Position numbers and translations under genes: made by a program. DNA of 64,000 nt from Croceibacterium_A sp044506885 (lineage in GTDB: Bacteria > Pseudomonadota > Alphaproteobacteria > Sphingomonadales > Sphingomonadaceae). The stretch spans positions 13,149 through 77,148 of the forward strand of contig JBIQKC010000010.1 in NCBI GenBank assembly GCA_044506885.1, read 5' to 3'. This document shows positions 23,328-32,049 of this stretch, one piece after another. The notes under the pieces are model-generated. The model saw nothing but the letters and a program-made list of their open reading frames with translations. It did no database searches and had not been told where the DNA came from. Position 1 is the first letter of the stretch, and every line of letters starts with the position of its first letter.

Positions 23328-24200
23328 CTAGGGCGTGGGAAGCACCGCCGCTGCATAGTCGCTGTCGTACGTGCGGATCAGCGCGCGGTCGTCCTGGTTC
23401 CACGGGTGGAAGCCGGGCAGGAAGTAGGCGCACCATGCCGGGAACACCCGCCTGAGCGCACCCGGATTGCCGACCAGATACCACGTCAGCCGCGCCTTCG
23501 CCTTCCAGCCCACGATGCCGTCCTGCGCCAGCAGCTCGCAGGCGTCGACGAAGCGGTTGACGATGAAGTTGCGGGTGACGACCAGCATCAGCAGGCTCTT
23601 CACCTTCCACCGCTTCCACCGGCTCCAGTCCTTCGTCGCGTGGAGCCAGGTGTCGTAGGCGACGCCCTTGTGCTCGATCTCCTCGACCGCGTGCCAGCGC
23701 CACAGTTCGGCCTGCTCCGCGCTCGAACCGACGAAGTGTTCCGGATGGGCCAGGAACTCGTGCGCGAACATGGCGGTGAAGTGCTCCAGCGCTATCGTCA
23801 CCGCCAGCCACGCCGGCTTCGGACGGGCGTAGACGTCGGCCACCAGCCGTTCGACCCGTGCATCGATGCCGCGCATGTCGTAGCCGGCCCGTTCGGCGGC
23901 GCGGTTGAAGGCGAGGTGCTCGCGGGTGTGGTTGATCTCCTGCTTGACGAAGGCCCGGATCTCGGCCGCCAGCGGGGGCGGCGCGTCGTCGCGGAAGGCC
24001 TTCACCGAATCGATGAACAACGCCTCGCCCCTGGGGAAGGTGGCCGAAAGCGCGTTGAACCATGCGGTCGCGACGGGATCGCCGGCCCACCATCGGCCCT
24101 GCGGCTCGTCACGGCCGAACCGCCGGTCGCGCACGACGATAGCGGGCGTCTTGCCCGTGGCTGGCTGCCCTTCTAGGGCGAATGCGGCTGGTGCGTTCAT
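23328..24200 (-). CDS. predicted metal-dependent hydrolase (COG3687 type)
   Basis: A 290-residue protein from ATG 24200. It contains the paired Glu/His motifs FVKQEINHTREHLAFN (near residue 90), ALEHFTAMFAHEFL, and WRWHAVEEIEHKGVAYD, the helical di-metal arrangement of this family. Biochemical function is not established. The C-terminal part has a membrane-proximal hydrophobic helix (KSLLMLVVTRNFIV). Directly divergent from the TetR gene, which probably represses it. Confidence 0.8.
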   Translation of the reverse strand: MNAPAAFALEGQPATGKTPAIVVRDRRFGRDEPQGRWWAGDPVATAWFNALSATFPRGEALFIDSVKAFRDDAPPPLAAEIRAFVKQEINHTREHLAFNRAAERAGYDMRGIDARVERLVADVYARPKPAWLAVTIALEHFTAMFAHEFLAHPEHFVGSSAEQAELWRWHAVEEIEHKGVAYDTWLHATKDWSRWKRWKVKSLLMLVVTRNFIVNRFVDACELLAQDGIVGWKAKARLTWYLVGNPGALRRVFPAWCAYFLPGFHPWNQDDRALIRTYDSDYAAAVLPTP

Positions 24201-24220
24201 GCACGGAAGGTGGATATAAC

Positions 24221-24235
24221 TTACATCAATGTCAA
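24221..24235. promoter_or_regulatory. TetR operator over the regulator start codon
   Basis: TTACATCAATGTCAA is an imperfect palindrome (TTACAT-CA-ATGTcAA) covering the TetR ATG at 24229. A -10-like TATAAC (24215-24220) is 8 nt before the ATG. The site lies between divergent TetR and hydrolase genes. Confidence 0.6.
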
Positions 24236-24846
24236 TTAAGAAACGGCTCCCGCCCGAAGAAAGCCGTCGCGCCGCGCTCGAGGCGGCGCGCGCCCTGCTG
24301 ATCGAGGCGGGCCCCCAGGCGGTGACGCTGAAGGCCGTCGCCGCGCGAATCGGCCGCACCCACGCCAACCTGCTGCACCATTTCGGTTCGGCGGTGGAAC
24401 TGCAACGCGCGCTGGCCGGGCATCTGGCCAGAACGGTGTGCGAATCGATCGGCGAGGCGGTGGAGGCCACCCGTGCGGGGATCGGCTCCCCGCGCGAAGT
24501 GGTGGACCTGACATTCGACGCCTTCGGCCGGGAAGGCGGCGGGGCGCTGGCCAGCTGGATGCTGCTGACCGGCAACGAGAATGCGCTCGACCCGATTGTG
24601 GAGGCGATTCACGCGCTGGTCGACGATCTCCACCCGGAGGAACTGGCGCACGAGGTCCGGCAAAGGATGCACGAGACCACGCTGGCCCTGGTCCTGCTCG
24701 CTCTCGGCGACGCGCTGCTGGGAGAGCGGCTGGCCGGCTCGCTCAGCGTCGATCGCGAAACCGCGCGCGACCGCGCCGAAGCGATGGTGGTCGCCTCGTT
24801 CCTCGAAACCGGCGACCTCGCTCCCGAGAGCTGGAACAGGGTCTAG
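24229..24846 (+). CDS. TetR/AcrR family repressor
   Basis: A 205-residue regulator: the HTH is AVTLKAVAARIGRTHANLLHHFGSAVELQRAL (about residues 27-58), followed by an all-helical ligand domain. It probably represses the divergent hydrolase/beta-barrel operon and itself. There is no Shine-Dalgarno within 15 nt of the ATG. The TAG stop codon is the first triplet of the palindromic element that follows. Confidence 0.9.
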   Translation: MSIKKRLPPEESRRAALEAARALLIEAGPQAVTLKAVAARIGRTHANLLHHFGSAVELQRALAGHLARTVCESIGEAVEATRAGIGSPREVVDLTFDAFGREGGGALASWMLLTGNENALDPIVEAIHALVDDLHPEELAHEVRQRMHETTLALVLLALGDALLGERLAGSLSVDRETARDRAEAMVVASFLETGDLAPESWNRV

Positions 24847-24989
24847 GCTGTATCGACATTCAGAAGATGACGAGCCGAAAATGGTGGTTTTCCGTGACCC
24901 GGAGCGGAGCGTGCTTTCGGCACGTGAGCACCGGAAGCGCGGAAAGCCGCCATTTGCAGGCCGTCAGAGCTGAATGGCGATACAGCCTA
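24844..24989. repeat. 146-bp multi-hairpin palindromic element supplying stop codons to both flanking genes
   Basis: Arms TAGGCTGTATCGACATTCAG (24844-24863) and CTGAATGGCGATACAGCCTA (24970-24989) match inverted with one mismatch. Nested inside are AAATGGTGGTTTTCCGTG facing CGCGGAAAGCCGCCATTT, and a central hairpin CGTGC-TTTCG-GCACG. TAG at the left end is the TetR stop codon; CTA at the right end is the amidohydrolase stop on the other strand. Confidence 0.85.
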
Positions 24990-26678
24990 ACGCCCCGGCG
25001 CGTCGGCGGCGCGTTCGCCGCGGTTGCCGCCCGCGTCGTAGACCTTGATCCCGCCGATCCAGGTTTCGAGCACGCGGATGTCGCGGATCGCGTCGGCATT
25101 GGCCATCAGCGGGTCGGTGTCGAGGACGAGGAAGTCCGCCCGCTGGCCCGGTTCGAGGCGGCCGAAACGTTCCTCGGCGAAAGCGGCGAAAGCACCACCG
25201 GCGGTATAGGCGGCGAGCGCCTGTTCGCGAGTGACGATTTCCTGCGGTTGCCACCCCCCGGCGGGCTGTTCGGCGGCGTCCTGCCGGCTGATCGCGGCGG
25301 CGATGCCGGCGAAGGGCTCGGGCGCTTCGACGGGCGCGTCGGAGCCGAAGGCGAGCGGAGCGCCGGCTTGCATGATCGAGCGCCAGGCATAGGCCCCCGA
25401 AAGTCGGTCGGGCCCCAGCCGCGCCTCGGCCATCAGCCGGTCGGACGTCTGGTGGACCGGCTGCATCGAGGCGATTGCGCCGTGGGCGCCGAAGCGGCGG
25501 ATGTCGGCCGGATCGACGACCTGCGCATGCTCGATCCGCCAGCGCCGGTCGCCGGTATAGTCTTCCGACAGCTCCTCGATCGCGTCGAGCATCTCGGCAT
25601 TGGCGGCATCGCCGATGGCGTGGACGGCGACCTGATAGCCTTCCATGCTCGCGCGGCTCATCACGTTGCGCAATTGCGTGCCGTTGATCAACGCCAGTCC
25701 GCGATTGCCGGGATCGTCGGCATAAGGCTGCTTGAGCAGCGCCCCGCGCGAGCCGAGCGCGCCGTCGAGCACCAGCTTGATGCCGTTGAGGCGCAGCCGG
25801 TCGTCATAGAGCCACTGCGTCGGGCCGGTGCCGCCGATCAGCAGCATTTCGGGCAGGCTCGCGGCATAGGAAACGATGCGGATGCGCAGCCGGCCGGCGT
25901 CTCCGGCGCGGCGGAAGGTCATCCAGTCTTCTATGCTGGCGCCCATGTCGGCGACGGTGGTCACGCCGCTGCGAACCAGCAGTTCCTGCGCCTCGTAAAG
26001 CGCCACGTCGCGGTCGGTGGCGCGGGGCGGGGGAACCTTCGAGCCGACGAGATCCATCGCTGCGTCGACGAAGACGCCCGACGGCGCCCGCGAGCCCGGC
26101 AGGCGCTCGATCCGCCCGCCAGCCGGGTCGGCCGTCGTTTCGCTCACCCCGGATATGGACATGGCGGCGCTGTTCGCCCAGCCGGCGTGGCCGTCGACGC
26201 GCTGGAGCCAGACCGGGCGGTCAGCCACGGCCCGGTCCAGTTCGGCCGCTGTCGGAAAGCGGCCGAGGCCCCATAGCTCCTGATTCCAGCCGCGCCCGAC
26301 GATCCACGGCCGCTCCGGGTTCTCGGCGGCATAGGCGGTGATTCTTTCCAGCGCTTCGTCGAGCGAGCGGGTGTCCGACAGGTCCACCGAAAGCTGGGCT
26401 AGGCCGAGCGCCATGACATGGGCGTGCGAATCGATCAGCCCCGGAATCACCGTCCGCCCGCGTCCGTTCTCGCGAAAGTCGACTCGCTCGCTCGGCTCCT
26501 CGCGGCGTTGCAGCACCTCGACGATCCGGCCGTCGTCGTCGATCACCATCGCCGCGAAGCGCTTGACCGTGCCGTCGCGCTCGAAGGTCATGCCGTTGAC
26601 GTTGTCGATCAGCGTATCCGCCAGCGCGGCGGAGGGCAGCAGCGCGGCCAGAGCGGCGATTGCGGGGGCGAACCTCAT
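24987..26678 (-). CDS. exported amidohydrolase (YtcJ-like)
   Basis: A 563-residue metal-dependent amidohydrolase with a signal peptide (APAIAALAALLPSAALA). The metal-binding VIPGLIDSHAHVMALG lies near residue 75-90, GYQVAVHAIGDAAN and RWRIEHAQVVD give the other histidines, and FGSDAPVEAPEPF carries the final Asp. The family hydrolyses cyclic amides or ureas; the substrate is unknown. The start overlaps the dehydrogenase stop (ATGA). Its stop codon is contributed by the palindromic element at 24844-24989. Confidence 0.88.
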   Translation of the reverse strand: MRFAPAIAALAALLPSAALADTLIDNVNGMTFERDGTVKRFAAMVIDDDGRIVEVLQRREEPSERVDFRENGRGRTVIPGLIDSHAHVMALGLAQLSVDLSDTRSLDEALERITAYAAENPERPWIVGRGWNQELWGLGRFPTAAELDRAVADRPVWLQRVDGHAGWANSAAMSISGVSETTADPAGGRIERLPGSRAPSGVFVDAAMDLVGSKVPPPRATDRDVALYEAQELLVRSGVTTVADMGASIEDWMTFRRAGDAGRLRIRIVSYAASLPEMLLIGGTGPTQWLYDDRLRLNGIKLVLDGALGSRGALLKQPYADDPGNRGLALINGTQLRNVMSRASMEGYQVAVHAIGDAANAEMLDAIEELSEDYTGDRRWRIEHAQVVDPADIRRFGAHGAIASMQPVHQTSDRLMAEARLGPDRLSGAYAWRSIMQAGAPLAFGSDAPVEAPEPFAGIAAAISRQDAAEQPAGGWQPQEIVTREQALAAYTAGGAFAAFAEERFGRLEPGQRADFLVLDTDPLMANADAIRDIRVLETWIGGIKVYDAGGNRGERAADAPGR

Positions 26679-27574
26679 TCGCCCGCCTCCGGCAAGTGGC
26701 GGATCAGCGCGCTGGTGTCCTGCCGCCCGCCGCCCGTCTCCTGCACTTCGGCATAGAACCGGTCGACCAGTTCGGTGACCGGCAGCGGCAGCCCGTGCGC
26801 CGAGGCTTCCGCCATGGCGATGGCGAGGTCCTTGCGCATCCAGTCGATGGCGAAGCCGAAATCGAATTCGCCGCGCGCCATCGTCTCCCAGCGGTTCTCC
26901 ATCTGCCAGCTCTGCGCCGCGCCGCCCGATACCGCTTCCAGCACCTTGTCCATGTCGAGCCCGGCCGCCTGGGCGAAGCGCACCCCTTCGGACAGCGCGC
27001 CGAGCAGGCCGGCGATGCAGATCTGGTTGACCGCCTTGGTCGCCTGGCCCGATCCGGCCGCACCGATGTGGACGATCCGCGCGGCATAGCTTTCCAGCAG
27101 CGGCCGCGCGCGCTCCATCGCTTCCGCAGCGCCGCCGCACATGATCGAAAGCTTGCCATTCTCCGCGCCCGCCTGTCCGCCTGAAACCGGCGCGTCGAGC
27201 GCCAGCACGCCGCGCCTCTCCGCTTCGTCGGCGATGCGCCGGGCGATGGCGGGGGAAACGGTGGTGTGATCGACGAACAGCGCTCCCGGCTCCATGGCCG
27301 CGAGCGCGCCGCTATCGCCCAGCACCACTTCGGCGAGATCGCGATCGTTGCCGACGCAGGTCAGCACTGCGTCCTGCCCGCGTGCCGCTTCGGTGGGACT
27401 CGGCGCTTGCGCCACGTCGAGCCCTTCGGCGGCGCGGCGTTCGCACCACGCCGCGGCGCGCGATGCGGTGCGGTTGTACACCGTGATCCGGTGCCCGGCG
27501 CGGGCGAGGTGGCCGGCCATCGGCGCGCCCATCACGCCGAGGCCGAGGAAGGCTATGTTCTTGCGTTCGGTCAT
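26675..27574 (-). CDS. NAD(P)-dependent beta-hydroxyacid dehydrogenase (3-hydroxyisobutyrate dehydrogenase-like)
   Basis: A 299-residue enzyme of the 6-phosphogluconate dehydrogenase superfamily. FLGLGVMGAPMAGHLARAGH is the Rossmann fingerprint, DAPVSGGQAGAENGKLSIMCGG the substrate-binding signature, and GSGQATKAVNQICIAGLLGA carries the catalytic Lys. ATG 27574 is preferred over a longer frame to 27610. The substrate could be 3-hydroxyisobutyrate, tartronate semialdehyde or succinate semialdehyde. Coupled to the downstream amidohydrolase. Confidence 0.9.
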   Translation of the reverse strand: MTERKNIAFLGLGVMGAPMAGHLARAGHRITVYNRTASRAAAWCERRAAEGLDVAQAPSPTEAARGQDAVLTCVGNDRDLAEVVLGDSGALAAMEPGALFVDHTTVSPAIARRIADEAERRGVLALDAPVSGGQAGAENGKLSIMCGGAAEAMERARPLLESYAARIVHIGAAGSGQATKAVNQICIAGLLGALSEGVRFAQAAGLDMDKVLEAVSGGAAQSWQMENRWETMARGEFDFGFAIDWMRKDLAIAMAEASAHGLPLPVTELVDRFYAEVQETGGGRQDTSALIRHLPEAGE

Positions 27575-27663
27575 CGCCTGCCAGTTGCCGCCTCGGGCTG
27601 CGCAAAGCAATCTTTGCCTGGGGCATTTCCCTTGGCCGGCGTTTTCGGTTACGGCCCGCCGCC

Positions 27664-28914
27664 ATGACGGGGACGGGAACCATCGACGTGAGCGAGGAGG
27701 GCCAGACGCTCGACCTGGCCGATGTCCGGGCGGCGGCGCGGCGCATTCAGGATGCGGTCGTGCGCACGCCGACCATGCACAGCAAGACGCTGTCGAAAAT
27801 CACCGGCGCGGAAATCTGGCTCAAGTTCGAGAACCAGCAGTTCACCGCCGCCTACAAGGAGCGCGGCGCGCTCAACGCGCTGCTGCTGCTCGGCGATGAG
27901 CAGCGCGCGCGCGGAGTGATCGCGGCATCGGCCGGCAACCATGCGCAGGGTCTGTCCTATCACGGCAGCCGGCTCGGCGTTCCGGTCACCATCGTCATGC
28001 CGCGCACCACGCCGACGGTGAAGGTGATGCAGACCGAAGCCGTGGGCGGCAAGGTCGTGCTCGAAGGCGAGACTTACGACGAGGCCTATGCCTACGCCCG
28101 GAGCATGGAGCGGCAGCTCGGGCTGACGTTCGTCCATCCGTTCGACGACCCGACGGTTGCGGCGGGGCAGGGCACTGTAGCGCTGGAGATGCTGGCCGAC
28201 GCGCCCGAGATCGAAACGCTGGTGGTGCCGATCGGTGGCGGCGGGCTGATTTCGGGCATGGGCACGGTGGCCAAGGCGCAGACGCCCCCGGTCGAGGTGA
28301 TCGGCGTGCAGCCGTCGCTGTTCCCGTCGATGTACTCGAAGATCAAGGGCGATACGCTGCCCTGCGGCGGCGATACGCTGGCGGAAGGCGTGGCGGTGAA
28401 GGAGCCCGGCGTCTTCACCTCGCGCCTGGTCGAGCGGCTGGTGGACGACATCGTGCTGGTGACCGAGGCCGACCTGGAGAATGCGGTTTCGCTGCTGCTC
28501 CAGATCGAAAAGACCGTGGCGGAAGGGGCCGGCGCGGCCGGGCTCGCAGCGGTCATCGCCCACCGGGAGCGTTTTGCGGGGAAGAAGGTCGGCCTGGTCC
28601 TGACAGGCGGCAATATCGACACCCGCCTTCTCGCCAACGTGCTACTGCGCGATCTCGCCCGTTCGGGCCGCCTCGCGCGCCTGCGGATCACGCTACAGGA
28701 CCGGCCGGGCGCGCTGTTCAAGGTGATGCACGAGTTCGACGCGCACAACGTCAATATCCTCGAAATCTACCACCAGCGCATTTTCACCAACCTGCCGGCC
28801 AAGGGCCTCGTTACCGACATCGAGTGCGAGGCGCGCGACCGGGAGCAGATCGACAAGCTGGTCGAGGCGCTGCGCGCGCGCGGCTATTCGATTAGCCACG
28901 TCGAGCTCAATTGA
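27664..28914 (+). CDS. ilvA: threonine ammonia-lyase with C-terminal ACT domain
   Basis: PLP enzyme deaminating threonine to 2-oxobutyrate. The 416-residue protein has the PLP lysine in NQQFTAAYKERGALNALL, ASAGNHAQGLSYH and the glycine-rich PIGGGGLISGMG. Residues from about 335 (LRITLQDRPGALFKVMHEFD) form a single ACT domain, as in the biosynthetic/catabolic TdcB-like short form, so regulation by amino acids is expected. The N terminus carries about 15 extra residues. Divergent from the dehydrogenase gene. Confidence 0.92.
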   Translation: MTGTGTIDVSEEGQTLDLADVRAAARRIQDAVVRTPTMHSKTLSKITGAEIWLKFENQQFTAAYKERGALNALLLLGDEQRARGVIAASAGNHAQGLSYHGSRLGVPVTIVMPRTTPTVKVMQTEAVGGKVVLEGETYDEAYAYARSMERQLGLTFVHPFDDPTVAAGQGTVALEMLADAPEIETLVVPIGGGGLISGMGTVAKAQTPPVEVIGVQPSLFPSMYSKIKGDTLPCGGDTLAEGVAVKEPGVFTSRLVERLVDDIVLVTEADLENAVSLLLQIEKTVAEGAGAAGLAAVIAHRERFAGKKVGLVLTGGNIDTRLLANVLLRDLARSGRLARLRITLQDRPGALFKVMHEFDAHNVNILEIYHQRIFTNLPAKGLVTDIECEARDREQIDKLVEALRARGYSISHVELN

Positions 28915-29066
28915 CCCGATACGGGGCGATCCGCCCTGTTGCGGGTGCGGATGTGGAAAAAGATCGCTGCCATCCACCGAAATTGTAGTTAATGGTATTC
29001 CTGCAAGCCCCGCCGCCGACGTAGCTTGCGAACCGCGCTCCATCGGACTGAGGATTCTGGCACGAC

Positions 29067-29918
29067 GTGACGACATCGGTTCGCTTTCCCCGCTTTTTCG
29101 TGACGAGCCCCGCGCCGTGTCCGTATCTGGCGGGCAAGACGGAGCGGAAAGTCTTCACGGAACTGAAGGGCGCGCATGCGGAAGCGTTGAACGACGCGCT
29201 CGGCCGGATCGGCTTCCGCCGCAGCCAGACGGTCGCCTATCGCCCCAGCTGCCTCGATTGCCGGGCCTGCGTTTCGGTGCGCGTGGCGGCGGCGGAGTTC
29301 GTTCCTTCCAGCGCACAGCGCCGCAACATGCGCCGCAACGACGATCTCGTCGTCAGCGAATGCCGCCCTTGGGCGACGGCCGAACAGTTCGATCTGTTGC
29401 AGCGCTATCTCGGAAAACGCCACCCCGGCGGCGGCATGGCCGCGATGGACGAGATCGACTACGCCGACATGGTGGAACATACCGCCGTGTCGAGCTTTGT
29501 CGTTGAATACAGGGAACCTTCCGCCGATGGAGAGCCGGGCCGCCTGATCGGCGCCTGTCTCACCGACCGGCAGGGGGACGGGTTGTCGATGATCTACAGT
29601 TTCTACGACCCGGAACACGAGGCGCGAACCGGGCTTGGGAACTTCATCATTCTCGATCATATCCGCCGCGCCGCCGAAGCCGGATTGCCTTATGTCTATC
29701 TCGGCTACTGGGTCGCCGGATCGCAGCGGATGCAATACAAGATCCGCTACCGCCCGCTCGAACGGCTGGGACCGGCCGGCTGGCGGCGGTTCACCGATGC
29801 CGAGCAGGCCGAACTCATCGCCCGCGTCTCCGCCACCCGCCGCGAAGACGTGCCGTGCGTCGGCGGCGGCAGCAAAGACGGCGCGCCCGGCGGCCAGAAG
29901 CAGTACAAGCTCGCCTGA
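29067..29918 (+). CDS. bpt: aspartate/glutamate leucyl-tRNA-protein transferase (Bpt/Ate family)
   Basis: Adds leucine to N-terminal Asp or Glu and so marks proteins for ClpS/ClpAP in the N-degron pathway. The 283-residue protein has the Cys-rich APCPYLAGKTERKVFTEL start, PSCLDCRACVSVRV, and the C-terminal GLPYVYLGYWVAGSQRMQYK that is diagnostic. Start is GTG 29067. The C-terminal tail is Gly/Lys-rich. It reads toward tamA, 13 bp apart. Confidence 0.9.
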   Translation: MTTSVRFPRFFVTSPAPCPYLAGKTERKVFTELKGAHAEALNDALGRIGFRRSQTVAYRPSCLDCRACVSVRVAAAEFVPSSAQRRNMRRNDDLVVSECRPWATAEQFDLLQRYLGKRHPGGGMAAMDEIDYADMVEHTAVSSFVVEYREPSADGEPGRLIGACLTDRQGDGLSMIYSFYDPEHEARTGLGNFIILDHIRRAAEAGLPYVYLGYWVAGSQRMQYKIRYRPLERLGPAGWRRFTDAEQAELIARVSATRREDVPCVGGGSKDGAPGGQKQYKLA

Positions 29919-29931
29919 CGGGACTTCCGGA

Positions 29932-32049
29932 TTGCGTGTAGTGCTGGCCTCGCTGGCGGCGTCCGTTTCGCTGATCTGCTCGCCGCTTGCCGCGCAGGAC
30001 AGCGCCACGCTCGAAGACCTGATCCCGGATGCGGCGGTCGCCGATCCCGAGACCTGGGCCCAGCAGGGCGTGCCGGCGGAGGAAGCCGCGGCCGAGGATG
30101 CGCCGCCCGAGGTCGAAGTCGATTCCCCGCTGGCGGATCTGCCGGGGATCGAGGCGCCGTGGCCCGAGCAGCAGGATCTGCCGCGGCTCGCCCCGCTCGA
30201 GCCGGAAGAGGACATCCAGTTCGCCGACCTCAATGCCAACGGCCGCCAGGTTCCGCTGGGAGACGAGGAGCGGATTTCCGACGAACTGGTGCTGGTATTC
30301 CCGCGCGAGGAGGCGCTGTTCCCGCAGCACGACGAATTCATCGACCGGTTCGAGGCGCTCTCGACCATCGAGGAGCTGGACGATTCCGGCAACGCCGCGC
30401 GCCTCGCCGCCCAGGCGCGCGCCGACGAGGCGCTGCTCGACCAGATGCTGCGCATCTACGGCTACTACGATGCGCAGGTCTACCGCTCGGTCGGCGGCAT
30501 CGAACCGGGCGACCAGACGGCCGACGCGCGGCCGACGGTGCGCTTCGACATCCTGCCCGGCGAACAGTACCGCTTCGGCGCGATCGACCTCGGCGATCTG
30601 GAATCGGCCGGGGCGGACTATCGCCCCTTGCGCGATGTCTTCGAGATCCAGCCGGGCGATCCGCTGCTGTCGGACCGGATCGTCGAGAAGCGCTTCGCGC
30701 TCGACGAGGCGCTGGGCGAGAGCGGCTATGTCTTCGCCGCCATCGACGAGCCCGAGCTGTTGGTCGATCACGAACGCCGCGAAGGTGACCTGACGATGGC
30801 GGTGACGCCGGCCGGCAAGTACAATTTCGGTGCGGTCACGTCCAACCTGCCCGATTTCCTGTCGAGCAAGCATCTTGCCGACATCGCCCGCTTCGACGCC
30901 GGTGACCTCTACCAGCGCAGCCTGGAAATGGACCTGCGCCGCGCAATCCTTGCCACCGGCCTTGTCGCCAGCGTGACTTTGACGCCGGTCGAGACCGCCC
31001 CGCCGGCGGAAGGCGAGCCGGGCACGGTCGACATCGCGGTGGAGATGGCCAAGGCCAAGCTGCGCACGCTTGCCGGGTCGATCGGCTACGGCACCGGCGA
31101 AGGGTTCAAGCTCGCGGGAAGCTGGGAGCATCGCAACCTGTTCCCGCCCGAAGGGATGCTGCGCGCGCGCGGCATTCTCGGCACCAGCGAGCAGCTCGCC
31201 GGGCTGACTTTCCGCAAGAACAACTTCGGCGGGCGCGACCGCATCCTCACCCTCGACGCTTTCCTGAGCACGATCGACTACGAAGCCTACGACGCGCGCA
31301 CGGCCTCGCTGGTCGGTTCGTTCGAGCGGGTGAGCACGCTGCTGTTCCAGAAGCCGTTCAGCTATTCGGTCGGCCTCGAACTGGTCGCCACCGGCGAACG
31401 CGAGCGCGATGCCGACGGCAATCTCGGCCCTCGGCAGACGTACTTCATCGGCGCGCTGCCGCTCTACGCGCAGATCGACACGTCGGACGACCTGCTCGAC
31501 CCGACCGAGGGCTATCGCCTCGGCGCGCGCGTCTCGCCCGAGATCGCGCGCACCAACGGCGCGGAGAGCTTCTACGTGCGCGGGCAGGTGGAGGGGAGCT
31601 ATTACCTCCAGGCGAGTGAGCGCATCGTCCTCGCCGCGCGGGCCAGGTTCGCCAGCATCTCCGGCGCGCCGCTTTCGGCCGTCGCGCCGTCGCGGCGGCT
31701 CTATGCCGGCGGCGGCGGATCGGTTCGCGGCTACGCCTATCGCGGGATCGGGCCGAGCAACAGCACCGGCGACCCCACCGGCGGGCGCTCGCTGACCGAG
31801 CTGTCGCTCGAAGCGCGGATCAGGACCGGGCTGCTGGGCGGCGCCTTGGGAATCGTGCCGTTCGTCGATGCCGGCACCGTCGGCGCCAACTCGACGCCGG
31901 GGTTCGACGAGATCAAGTTCGGCGCCGGCATCGGCGCGCGCTACAATACCGGCTTCGGCCCGCTGCGGGTCGATCTCGCGGTTCCGCTCAATCGCGGACC
32001 CAACGATCCGAAGTTCGGCGTTTATGTCGGGCTGGGGCAATCGTTCTGA
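29932..32049 (+). CDS. tamA: TamA outer-membrane translocation/assembly module (BamA superfamily)
   Basis: Outer-membrane Omp85 protein working with TamB in outer-membrane biogenesis. About 705 residues from TTG 29932, which keeps the signal peptide (VVLASLAASVSLICSPLAAQ); GTG 29941 is an alternative. After an acidic Pro/Glu-rich region come POTRA domains (about residues 120-340, e.g. YGYYDAQVYRSV) and a 16-strand barrel with RRLYAGGGGSVRGYAYRGIGP (the VRGY/F loop-6 motif) and a terminal FGVYVGLGQSF. The frame continues 5' to 29635 over bpt but without similarity. The stop overlaps the tamB ATG. Confidence 0.9.
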   Translation: MRVVLASLAASVSLICSPLAAQDSATLEDLIPDAAVADPETWAQQGVPAEEAAAEDAPPEVEVDSPLADLPGIEAPWPEQQDLPRLAPLEPEEDIQFADLNANGRQVPLGDEERISDELVLVFPREEALFPQHDEFIDRFEALSTIEELDDSGNAARLAAQARADEALLDQMLRIYGYYDAQVYRSVGGIEPGDQTADARPTVRFDILPGEQYRFGAIDLGDLESAGADYRPLRDVFEIQPGDPLLSDRIVEKRFALDEALGESGYVFAAIDEPELLVDHERREGDLTMAVTPAGKYNFGAVTSNLPDFLSSKHLADIARFDAGDLYQRSLEMDLRRAILATGLVASVTLTPVETAPPAEGEPGTVDIAVEMAKAKLRTLAGSIGYGTGEGFKLAGSWEHRNLFPPEGMLRARGILGTSEQLAGLTFRKNNFGGRDRILTLDAFLSTIDYEAYDARTASLVGSFERVSTLLFQKPFSYSVGLELVATGERERDADGNLGPRQTYFIGALPLYAQIDTSDDLLDPTEGYRLGARVSPEIARTNGAESFYVRGQVEGSYYLQASERIVLAARARFASISGAPLSAVAPSRRLYAGGGGSVRGYAYRGIGPSNSTGDPTGGRSLTELSLEARIRTGLLGGALGIVPFVDAGTVGANSTPGFDEIKFGAGIGARYNTGFGPLRVDLAVPLNRGPNDPKFGVYVGLGQSF

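Noticed and set aside
22648..24093. A single large protein from 24093 to 22648 on the minus strand
   Set aside because: Only the last 218 codons look like a protein family; the rest is the shadow of the metal-dependent hydrolase.
24438..26276. 612-codon plus-strand frame over the TetR and amidohydrolase genes
   Set aside because: It reads through the palindromic element and is antisense to the amidohydrolase; composition is not protein-like.
29635..29931. Longer tamA beginning inside bpt
   Set aside because: The extension has no signal peptide and overlaps an intact gene; the signal peptide begins near 29932.
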